Program-made: the position numbers and the translations under genes
Origin: Synaphobranchus kaupii
Taxonomy: Eukaryota > Chordata > Actinopteri > Anguilliformes > Synaphobranchidae
Reading direction: 5' to 3'
DNA: 64,000 nucleotides
Assembly: GCA_029718625.1 (NCBI GenBank)
Contig: CM056376.1
Coordinates: forward strand, 80,050,710-80,114,709
Part shown: positions 35,601-47,600 of the stretch, piece after piece
How the letters are laid out: every line of letters starts with the position of its first letter
How positions within the stretch are numbered: position 1 is the first letter of the stretch
The notes under the pieces: model-generated
Told to the model about the DNA's origin: nothing
The model's database searches: none
Seen by the model: only the letters and a program-made list of their open reading frames with translations

Positions 35601-38600
35601 ATTTTTTGGAACAGATTAATATTCCTTTTCTTTGCTTCCTGTAAAAGAATAACGCAGACTTGATAAAATTTGTTAATGCTTTGATTTGGAATTGAATGTG
35701 TAATGTTTCCACTACATTTGAAATATGGAACTAAAAGCTATATATATATATATATATATATATTTGCACTTTATTCACTTTTTTAACGCACTGCTATTTA
35801 TTTGAGCACAACCGTACATAACTTCAGCATTTCTGCAATTCAGGTTAAGTACCTTTCTCAAGAGTACAACGGCGCGGCAGTTGAGAATCGAACCTGCAAC
35901 CATTCAGTTACAAGCCCAATTCCTTAACTATTATACAACACTGTCGTGTTTCCCCCTTGCTTCTGTTTGTACCTGCTTCGGTCTCGGACTCAGAGTCCTC
36001 CTCCTCTTCCTCCTCGCTGGAGCAGCTTGACTCGTCCTTCTTCCCCTCCTCCTCCTCCTCTTCGTCCGCCTTCTCTTGCTCCAGGGACTCGATCCTGGGC
36101 GCGATCTTCTCTGGCACCAGCAGGACCGTCTCCTCGCTGGGAGAGACAGGGGGAGGGTCCAGTTTACCCACGGCCCACAGCATGGAAGTAAAGTAAAGAA
36201 CGGATCGGAAGTGCACAGGGCCCGGTGGGCGGAGGACCTCGCTCTCATCCGCCACAAAACTCTTAATACGGCGCTTCCAAAAACTGGCGGCCACTAACAA
36301 AGCCAGGGAAGTTCAGGCGAGCACTGTGACAGACCCTTGACAAAAGGACCAAATTCATAAACATAGCGTTGCAGCACGTAATTCTAGGGACATTCGCCAC
36401 CCCGCCACCAACTTGCCTCTTAAGGGGCTTCAGTAATTGGTTGTTGTCCGCCGTAGTTGTGGTTTCGATCAGAGGAGACTTCTTCACATCCCGCTTCTCA
36501 CTCACAAGCTGGAAGACAAAGACAAAGCACCTGTAAAACCGGCTACAGCTTCTACACAGGAGGGGTGGGCCCTTTTCAGGTCGGTGACCTGACAAATTAA
36601 ATAGGCAAGCGCTCGGCGCTAGGGCAGAAGCTACATATTTCTGTACAAAACTGATTCATTTTCATTTAATTCCCCCCTGTCCAGACACCAGGGTGTGAAA
36701 TTAACACCAGCCACATACTGGTAAAATTTTGATTGTGGCTGGTAAAATTTTTACTCTAGCAGCCACTTTGGCCAGTAACCAACCAGGTTGTGTTATATTG
36801 TAAAAGGTAATGTGGCTGGTAAAATGTTGAAAATGGCTGGTGATCCTTAGAATCCGCAAGCCACTCTGGCCAGTGGGCTAAAAAGTTAATGTCATTCCCT
36901 GCCAGCCACCATGTTACAAAAACAAAGAGGTTTACCAGGTTTTGCTTCTTTTGCAATTCTTCTAAGTAACCAAGGACATCTTCATCCGCTACATCAAAGG
37001 CTGTTTGGCCCTGAAAGAGAACATGGATGACCACCCACTATAACAGACTACCATCAAATGCTCTCTTAGCATCAAGCACACGGAATGATGATCCTAAACC
37101 GACAGGGTGAAAGGGTGGACGTACCACTTTGTTGATGGCATCCATGTCACACAGGTTGTCTACCAGGATGCGGCAGGACTCCTCTTTTCCCCAGTGCGCA
37201 GCAGCGTGGAGCGGAGTCCAGCCGTCGTAATCTTTAATATTTACATCATACCCCGCCTGGATTAAAAGCCTGGACACAAACATGGGGAGAGAACAGAAAT
37301 AGCATCAGGGTGATTTAGCAACTGGAGTTCGGTGTCCTTTAACCCCGCCTGCGCTCATTCCCAACCACTCGCACATACGCGTGCGTGCACACAGACATGC
37401 ACTCCACCACGGGCATAAACATACAAGGTGAGACGTACGCATGTACTTGCACGGACACGTACGATCATGTGTACAAATGAGCACGCACACAGCACACATG
37501 CAAATTCAGGCACACAAAGACACACAGATGGAGCTGTGAAAGTACAGAGCAGATAAAGTGCAAGAAATATGCAATAATATTTATAGCATTTTATGTGTTA
37601 CACGGGTAACATGCTTCAGAGTACCTTACAAATATGTTGCATCTAATTCAGTAGTGCTTTCAGTCCTGTTTAACTACACATATGCTATAATAAGGGCTTC
37701 TGGCTGGGTGCCCAGAGGAAGTTGGAAAGGGCGGGACAGTCCCTTAACTCAGTGGTGAGGCCTCAGTATAGGAGCAGAGGCCATTACAATGAGAAGGGTG
37801 ATAATGGTGACTACAGCTTACAAATCTGCTATGAAAACCGCGGTCAGCCTGAACACGCGGAACTCGGACAGACCCACGGATACATCCACTCTGCACTGAT
37901 GCGTTTTGCGATTGTGATCAGTACTGATAAGGGAGATGGGGCAGTACTTTGAGGATGAAGAGACTGTCAGTAGTAGTGGGTGGGGGAGTTAGGGTGGACT
38001 CACTTTAAAACCTCAGAGTAGCCCTTGGCGGCAGCAACATGCAGCGCTGTGCCGCCGGACTTGGTGTGCCGCACGTCGCTGATCAGGCCGCTGTTCAACC
38101 ACTGCCGCGCGTCCCTTAGCATGACCCGCTCCTCCTCCTTACGGGCCGCCTCGATGTCCACGCCTGGAAGAGAGGGGACTAGCATTAGCACGCACACACA
38201 CACACACACATCTTCCTTCTTAACTCCCATTTTAACACTAGAGCCGCCAAACCGGAATAACCAGGTGTGAGGAACAAGGCAATCAATCAAGTAAAAATTA
38301 AAGGGACCATTCATTCAAATCTGAGACACAAAAGCCAAAACTATTACAAAGCAATGAGATCTGTCATGTCCCATCTGAGACAACAACAGGCCAGCATGTT
38401 TTGCCTGCAGTGTTTGATCCAAATTCCCAAGGAAGAAAAAAATACTAAGAAAGAAATATACCTGAAATCATTCCAGCTGAAACAAATTACAGCGAATGAC
38501 AAGACGACTTTATTGAAAATGTTTAAATGGTAGAAATTTGACCTTGGAATTTGACAATGCCGCAGGCAAATTCTATACGGTTTTGAGAATAAGCCATCTG

Positions 38601-41600
38601 CCTCAACAACTAGTATTGTCAAATTAAGTAATCAAATTGCATTTCTGAAATGTACAGAAGGAAAGAAAATACTACTCCTTGTGTCAACACTTTTATTAAA
38701 AGGGTATAGGAGGGTAGTCAAAAAAGCATTAATGCCAGCAATTAAGACAAGAAAGACATAAAGAAAATAGAGTATCACTTAAGTATGTATGAGTTGGGTC
38801 CTATCTATTGTACATTCCAATAATACTCTTAACCATCAATATATAGGCCCTAGCTGTATAACTGAATGGAAAGCACAGCATCAAGTAGTTCAAATATTCC
38901 TCAAGTCTTACCATCACTTGCCATTAAACCACAAGTCTGTGGGTTGACAACATAGACTGTATAAGGTCGACAATCAAGCACAGGTTGATGACAAATCGCA
39001 ATTCCACCTCTGCACACCAGAGGGAGATGCAGCTACCCCAATTTACCGACCTCTTTTTAAACACGCAGTAACTCGAAGCATGTTCCCTGCAGAGTCATTA
39101 TTTCTCTACATTCTGTGGATAATGGAGGTTGGTGAAATTCTCAATGACCCAACAGAGACATCACCTCGGCCTGCGCGGAGGAGTAGGCAAGCGCTTCCGA
39201 AGACGTGTATTCACTTGTCACTACTTAACTGGGACGCGCAGCAATTATCGTAAGTTGTAAATTAGCACAGCTGTTGAGTGTCTGCAGGCTGAGCAGCGAC
39301 TGTTCTGAACTATGTAACCATTGAGATGTAAAATTAACCGTTTAATATCGGGTTGTTTTGCTAAGTTTGGACTGAGGTGAAAGCTGTTGCACTGCTCAAA
39401 GTGTTCCGAGTATTTATAAAAAATAAAAATAAATCAAAAAAATGCTAATGTTTTCCTCCGCTCTGAGCATTTGTACATTGTAAGAACGCACTCCAATGAC
39501 AAGAAACAAAGGTTCAACGGTTACTGCCATATGGATGTGTACAACATCTGAAAGGCGTAACTCTGCGATAGTTATACTTGTTTTTTATTCCATTTCAGCC
39601 AATCACGCGCTTGCTCCATGCAGGAAAACGATGCAGTCAAATAATATCGCTCTCCGGACGAGTGCGAGCAACAGCATTGCCGTGTAGGCTATTTTCTTAC
39701 TACATCTGTCAGTAAAGTGAAGCCAAAGTAAAGGCTTGATGAGGAGTTAGGTCTACACGAGGAGTGAATGTGCGGCGGATCAGGTGTGAACCTGGTGTGG
39801 GCCTGCCGCAGCACAGCATTGTGTTACGCCTCCATTCTTGTATTCTGAGCTTGTTGCTTGACACGCGCCTATACAAATACATTTGCACTATAATGCTGGG
39901 TACATAGGATCCAATGTAAACTGCATTCTTTGTTCCTTGTTGTACCAGTGGAGAACGGCATGTGTGTAAAAAAAACAAAACTTAAAAAAACCAGCTAAAA
40001 CAACAAAAGGGCGTACATTCCTTTTCATTTTAGTATTGTCCTGGCAGAAAATGAATAAAATTAAATCCTTTAAAAAAAATCAGAGGTTTCTCCATGTGAT
40101 TTTGTGAAAGGGGCGTGGTGATTTTTGAAAATACACAACAGAATTGCTGATCAAAAAACCTGGCCTAGGCTAGAAGTGCTGTGGGAGAAGTGCCGCCACG
40201 GTTTGCGAGCTGGAAAATTGCTACTCATTTCAGAATTTATGTACTCAAATTATATCTTCTGTGTGAATTAAGCAAAATACAACCGCACAGAAAATGTAGC
40301 TTATTGGAAACCCCACTGGACAGGGCAAAGCAAACAGTCGGTGTAGACAAACAGACATCGCGCGGTGCTGGTTCTACCTGCCGCTTATGTGCAAGGCCAC
40401 ATGCGTGCGGTGTAGAGGCCTTTAGTCCAAGCCAGTACTTTCTGAAATCATTTCATTTTCCGTTTACTTTGGCAGTATACGAGAGACATTTAGATATGAG
40501 ATAAATAAATATTAGAGAAATAGAAACATGAGCCTAGAGAAGAAATGAAAAACATTTTTTGTTAAGATGTAAACAGCAAAAAAGAAATGATGTTGGAAAT
40601 GATGTCCCATGTGCTGTTATGTTTATGTTATTTTGTTCAATCTTCGTTATGCATTTAACTTTGACCCATCCAAGTTATGGAAATAGCTAAATAAATTCCT
40701 CATGCAAGTACTTGTATATTCTGGTATATTGCATATGCTGAACACCCATAACGCAAGTAATATTGTATTTACTAAAAATATTTCTACACTATTTTCTTTG
40801 TTTTCATTTTATAATTGCATAAATCCCATCTTAAGAATACCTCCAAAATCCCAATTTAACCAATTTAAGTTACTATTATGTTTGTTCTTCTGTTATGGCT
40901 ATAAAGGTATAAAAGAGATACTGGGATACTGTGGGCTGGCTTCATTGTAGTCCTGAATTGCTATTTAGAGCAATATTGTCATTTTCTTTTAATAAGTCAG
41001 GAAATGTAGGCCTAATCAATTCCTACCTAAAATCAGGTGTAAAAAAAGCTGTTGATAATCTTTTCTGAGAATGGTCCTTCAGTGCTCTTTATTGACACCA
41101 CAATCCCCCCCAGCCCCCCGGTGGTAGCCATTAAGGTTAACACTATACAATGTTTCAACAGACCAACATACAACCAATCTTCATTACAGGCATTCACTGA
41201 AGGCTTTAAACGGTTCAAAATCCATCACAGATATAGCAAGCAGAACGAAAGTAACTGAGGGCACATCAGCGTCGGGCTTTGAACTGCATTTTCCGCTCTT
41301 CTGTACGAAACCCTCTGCGTGGCCAGAACCCAGTCAGGCAAACGCGAAACAGGAAGTGACTAAAAAGTGCAATTAGAGCCGCGTTTAAAAAACAGGCCGG
41401 AGAAGAGAGCTCGATCCATCGATTGGAGAGCAGAGCGGTAGGAGAACAGGCAGAAGGGGCCCTTGGTGGCGGTGTGCAGTCACAAAGCTCGTAATAAAAG
41501 ACCCGTGTGATTGCGTCATGTTGGGGGGGGAACGTCACGCTCAGCGTTTTATTTTGCTGTACCGAGTGACCACCAGAGTACTGCTACAAACCCTGAAAAC

Positions 41601-44600
41601 ACAGGCAGGAGACCTGAAGCACTGAAAAACCATACCTAAAGCTACTGAAAATAAGCAAAGGATTTATGAGCAAACGGCAAAATTTGCATCACAAACAAAT
41701 GTAGGGTTATTGAGACTGAGCAGAGATAAACTTGAAGAGCAAAGCCACACAGAGTCAGAGTCAGTCACTCAAGAGCATGGAGTTAGCTGGAGAAAAACGG
41801 AAGAGAAACTGCTCAAGACCTCAACGAGATCACAGAAGAAGAGTTTCAAAATTACATTGAGAGACCATTGCACATTCGGGCAGAGCATTTGGGTCGTGTT
41901 TGTGAAGTCTCCCGATTTTTCAATGCCATGCACACCTCCAGGCAGGAAAACTTATATGGAGGTGCGAGGGGGAGACTAGGGGATGTGACACGGTACAAGA
42001 CAGATTGGGGCTCCCACTCCTGACGAAATCCGGACCCATCCTCTTCCCGCATCTTACTTCCTCATCTAGTGACAGGCAGTCACATGACTGGTGTGGTCAT
42101 GTGAGGAGCTGGGCTGCAGGGGAAGGGTCTGGCTGGTCAGGGGACACGGGGTCACTGGTATGGGCCCGTACGCAGTAAAAGTCAGGGGAGTCTTGGAGAA
42201 GAGCCGTCTAGACAGACTGGAAGCTGCAGAACAGGCACGAGTTACAAAACACGGTTACACAACAGATCTGTGAGTCTAAATCAGCTGAAAAAACGGAGGC
42301 GTATCCATTCTCCGGCCACGACCGGGGTGGACCCTTTCAATATTTTTAAAGCAACGCGGCCTTTGAAATATTTACGTTGCGTCGCCCGCTGCATCCGCCG
42401 CACGCCCGCAGCGTGTTCGGAGAACGGCCCCTTTCACACTCCGTAATCGGCGTTGACGTGCAAGCGCCCGAGGGAAGGCGATGCGACACCGCGGCTGTCG
42501 GTCAGCGCGAGCTCCGCGGGGGCCGTCACTCCCGAGCTCCAGCGCGTCAGTCAGGCCCCGCGAATGAAACCTGACAGCTGCCATTATCGGCCGCGGCTAA
42601 GCCCCCGGCGTTACGTAATCCGCTTTTGAGGACTCGGGAGTGCCAGGGAAGGCGGGGAGTTTAACGCCGAGTTTTGCGTCACGAGCGAAGCCCTCGAGGC
42701 CCTGCGGAGCCGCGCTCGACAGGATCCTTCCCCGTGCCGGCATACCAAGGCCGTGTTCGAGTTACTGCGGCGGGCGGCCAGATCGTGCCAAAACAGACGA
42801 GGGTGTGAATGAAGGTGGCGTGTGGAGCAGCGAGAACCCCCCTGGGAATTGGCGCAAATCTCCTTGCGATACCGTGGAGTGTCTGGTTGCATACAAAAGT
42901 CTTATGCAGTCCTACTGTCTTTTCTTAAAGCACGCATATGGATTTTATAAGAAGCCTTAGCAATTCATGAGTAACCAAACAAAAATGTATCTTCATTTAT
43001 CTTTTTGTTTTTATGTGCCAGCAATTACTTGTTTTGTGTGAATGTTTTCAGTTGCCTTTTTTTTTTTTTTTTTTTTACCAAAAAGAAACCGTGGTGGGTC
43101 TCTAATATACAGACCACTATTACCAAATGGTAAAGATTAAGGCGTATAATATATATGTATTGCTTACCTGAGCGGACCAGCTGTTTTGCTCATGTTTTAT
43201 TCATCTTGATACGACACTGGCGGTGAGACGGGCTTAATGTACTGGGGAAGCCAGTAAAGGCTCCATAATCAGAACGGACAGGAGAAAAGCAGATCCAAAC
43301 CAACTCGCAGCTCGTCACCTCGTATCGGGCCAATCTCTGCCGACGCTCACAACAGGTCGGTCATTGAGGGTTGACCGCGGGCGACGGACACAGGCCCCCT
43401 ACCTTGTCGGTTGATCTCGTTCTGCAGCAGCTCTTCCATGGCCTCCTCCTCGGCGATGTCCAGCGGCGTCTCTCCTTCGCTGTTGACCACGCCCACATTC
43501 GCCCCCTGGCTAATCAGATACCTGCGGAGACCCAGAGAATCTTTGACGGGCAACCGGGCGGAGGCCGGCAGAGTCTGTGAGGTGGGTTCTTAACCCAAAT
43601 AACTCAACAGCTGCTATATGATAATCCAAATGGCTGGTGGCCAAAATGGCAGCTATGTTAGGTTGAGATTAAATTTTACTGCAGAATGTTTTGTAGTTTC
43701 AGATTACAGAAAGAGCAAATATACCATTTCTTGTTCCTTTGCTATCATCAAGAATTCAGCAGTTATACTGACCTTATCCAAGATACATTGTACATTTAGC
43801 AAATGCTCTTATCCGGTTTACACAGCATATATTGTTCTTACATACAATACATTTATACGGCTGAATATTTATTAAAACAATTCAACTTAAGTACCTTGTT
43901 CAAGTGTATAAATGCAGTGCACCACATGGGAATCAAACCTACAACCTTGTAGCTGCAAGCCCAGTTCCCGAATCACTATGCAACACTGCCAATCCTGAAG
44001 CTTGCATCAAAACATGCACAAAGTCATGCACAAAGTAGATGTCCTAACTGACTTGCCAACACTATAGTTTTCTAACATTAAATCTGTGGAGTGGTTAAAA
44101 ATTAGTTTTAATGGCTTCAGCCTAAGTGTATGTAAACTTCCGACTTCAACTGTATGTGGATAACGCAGTTAGCTGGCTAACTGTGCCGAGTAATATCCAG
44201 AAACCCCCCGAATTTGGAACATATGAACTACCAGAAATACTGTTCCGGGTTTTACACGACATCTGATAAATCTTTGGTGAACTTTTCATTACTGAACCAT
44301 GAAAAAACACTGAATTCCAAACACAATCCTGTCCTACATTCCAGCACTCAAATAAACAAACAACTAAAGGTCACTTTAAGCCAGGGAGTTGTTGTTGAAT
44401 TAGGATCATGATGTGGACGTAGAAGCCTCACACCGTATACCCTGTAACCTAAATGGACTTACATGGTCAACAGCATCCCTAAGTTGCGTGATACCATAAG
44501 TAGCTAAATAAAACTACCATAAGCCCGCTTAAAAGTGGTGGTTTATTGTAATACTAGAACTAAAATACATACAGGCCTACATTACATACCACAAATTCAG

Positions 44601-47600
44601 AAATTTTGTTCTAGAGTGTGAAACGGTAAAAGACCTGCTGTTGTGTTCCTGAGACTACCACTGATGTTCTCCATTTCTCCAAGTCGCCCTGGATAAGTGT
44701 GTCTAAGTGGCTGTCATGTAATGCAATGTAAAACACGGTGTTTATTAGATGAAGTTTCACTTCTTTCGGCCCGGGTGGCTTGCAAACTGATCAGAGAATG
44801 GTGAAAGGTTTGGCCCCGCTTACTTTAGCCTGGTGACTGTGAGTACAGGAGGGGTTTAAAGTATTCACTTAGATGAGCTGCACTGTAGCTCTGTTATTAC
44901 TTTTGTTGCCACAGTGATGTACCTGCTCTGTGTCCATCTGCCACAGGGACCCTCTCGCACGCAGCAGCTGGTTACGCACAAAAGCCTTCAAACGTGCCAC
45001 CGGCATTTAAACGTTCCACCGAATGACCCACCCCCCCTCCCCAACGCATCTTTTCCCGCCAACGCAGTTGTGCTCTCTTGCTAACTCTCTCCCTCGTCCT
45101 CCTTCGTACCGGCGTCGTTTCGACCCGCACAACATCTGTGGATCTTGGCGGCTGGTGCTCGAGTCCTGAGGAAATGCAGACCCTTTCCATAACGATGACA
45201 CACAACTTCAAATCCACTACACCATGGACCCTGGCCTCAAAATGGTGATTCATAGCGAAATGCTAAATGCAAAGCTCAACAGTGCACTTTCCCCCTCCGC
45301 TTTGGTCTCGTAATGCTGCCAAAACTATTTTCGGTCACATCCAGTTCGGTGACTATGTGCTGGAGTCCAGTCCTGACGTTATCCTGTTAACCAAAATGAA
45401 AAGCACTGAAAATAAACTATATTACCATCGATATAGTATAGTTTGACGCTGCTCTAATAGTGAACTGAACCGTTTTATTTTATTATAGTTTGCACATTGA
45501 AAAGATCAATTGAAACATTTTGAATGTCAGCAGCCATATTGGCTAGGCACTGCTGAGGCTTAGTGTTCCAGAACAGTCTGGCATTGAAGGAGTTAAATCC
45601 AGCAAGCGTCTGAGGGCATCACGACACTCCTAGGAATGCAGACCAGGTCGTATAATACTGTAGAATGCAGAAGTACAGAAGTATCATACTCTGTAGATCA
45701 GCTCTAAGCTCATTAAGATAACATTAGCGGCGGTGACAATCAATGACGAGTTGTGGTAACTTTGTGATATTTTGGAAAGTGGAGCGGAACATGATAGCCT
45801 GAGGAGAGTCGGGTCACAGTGCGCTGCAATAACCAGAACAATAAGCATGACTTAACCTCCTCAATGCTCCTTCCCCGATTCAAATGTCAACTGACAAAAT
45901 CTCTGATGTGCTCCTATTTCTATAAATGGCAGTCCTACCTCAAAAGGTTAGGCAAAGAATGCAAGCGGACGTAACCCGATATCAAACCCCTAATCTTAGC
46001 TACGAAAACAGTGTTGTAACCCTGGCTCCCTGAAAAAGAATGTCAACCACAACATCGGAGGAGATGAGCCAATCGTAAGGAACTTTACTAAAGAACTGAA
46101 CGAGGAGGAGCTACTCTGATAGGCGCCCGCTGCAGATGCGGGTTTCACCTATTACCACGTCCGACCCACGTTTCAAAACTGCTGACGTTCGATTGTAGAG
46201 GGTGGGGTGGCGTTTCGGGACTGCACTGCCGCGGATCTCGACCTCACACTCGAGCGAGGTTAACCTTAACGGTTACCTCGTGCTCCCCGGCGGCGCTTTG
46301 ACGGTAATGTGCCAGTTGAACTGCGGTCAGCCGAGCCCGTGACCATGTTAGATGCCTCAGACAACAGATACCCGAAAAGGAGCGACTCCAGAGCAAAGCA
46401 GCAGCTGGAAGGTGAGAATTATACATGGATGAGACAGTAGGGTCTCAAAGCCCTTTCGATCACCTTAAAAGGTTGCGGCTGCCCTTGTTGTCCAGCCCGG
46501 AGGCTCGTAAGATGTGAACTCTGAAGTTCTGGCTCGGCGGGCCAGACATCTGCTCCGTTTACTCCCGACGGTTACCTCCCCTGTCCTCAGTTTCACTTTG
46601 TTTTTTCTTTGTTAAACTTTGCATGACTCGGTAGCACCGCTCGTTGCTTCCCTTGAGGTTGCGATTCTCGGACGGCGAGTCGATGTGCCGCGTCCGTCCT
46701 GCCACTGTACTGAAGTGATTTTACCTGACCGGTGGGACCCTGAAACAGGAAGTGGTCCTCCGTAGCGTTACCTGCTAAGATGGCTATGACTAAACTGCGA
46801 TGCTCAAGATCCCATTTTACTCACGGTAACCACCACCACACAGGCCTGGTGACCCTGCCATTCCAGATCTTTTATGCAAGCGGGAGTCGTCTCACTACAG
46901 ATACTCAGATACCCTTTTTTTCCTAGCCCCATTCCAATGCCAAGTAGAGTCTAAAAGGAGAAGCAAGTTTTGCAGAATGCTGGGAGAAAATCGGTACTGT
47001 TACACGCCCTGTTCTAATCTCACGGCACAGCATTCCGCTTGAAGGCTATGCTTAACGTCCACCACCCAGTGTCACACTTTGGATGGCCATCTGAAATCAC
47101 CGCTATAAACGTTTAAGCTAAGTCACTTTCACTTATTAAAAACTGACTGTTCCCATTTCCTATTGCAAAAAAAAAATAATAATTTCAACACTCACTTAAT
47201 TGCAGCAACTTTACTTCATGAGAAACAAACATTTGTTCAGCATGCTAGTTTAAACATACTTCTTGAAAAAATGTTTATGCTAAATAAGAAAATTATGAAA
47301 TAATTGGCATAGCCACCACTGTACAGCCTTGTACACAAAACCCAACCTATGCCGCCAATGTCATCACACATCATTCAGGCCCGGTTTTCCTTCAGTGTTT
47401 TTGTGACAGTATCCCCTTAAAAAACAGCAATACAAATAAACCTGAATTGAACTGAATGAAGAACAGCGACAGCCTACAGCTGCAGTTTTCCAGCATCTTG
47501 ACGGCATTTGCTCTCTGCCACAGGATTAACAAAAACTGAGCTAGGTGACTTGCATGAGATTTTTTAATCTTCTTAAGAAAAGGAAGCACTTCCTGCTCTG

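Noticed and set aside
35946..36196. Plus-strand Ser-rich ORFs
   Set aside because: Antisense shadow of the acidic exon E8.
42372..42584. Arg-rich 70-codon minus-strand ORF in the CpG block as an alternative first exon
   Set aside because: Ends in a stop without a convincing donor that would join E4 in frame; composition explains the frame.
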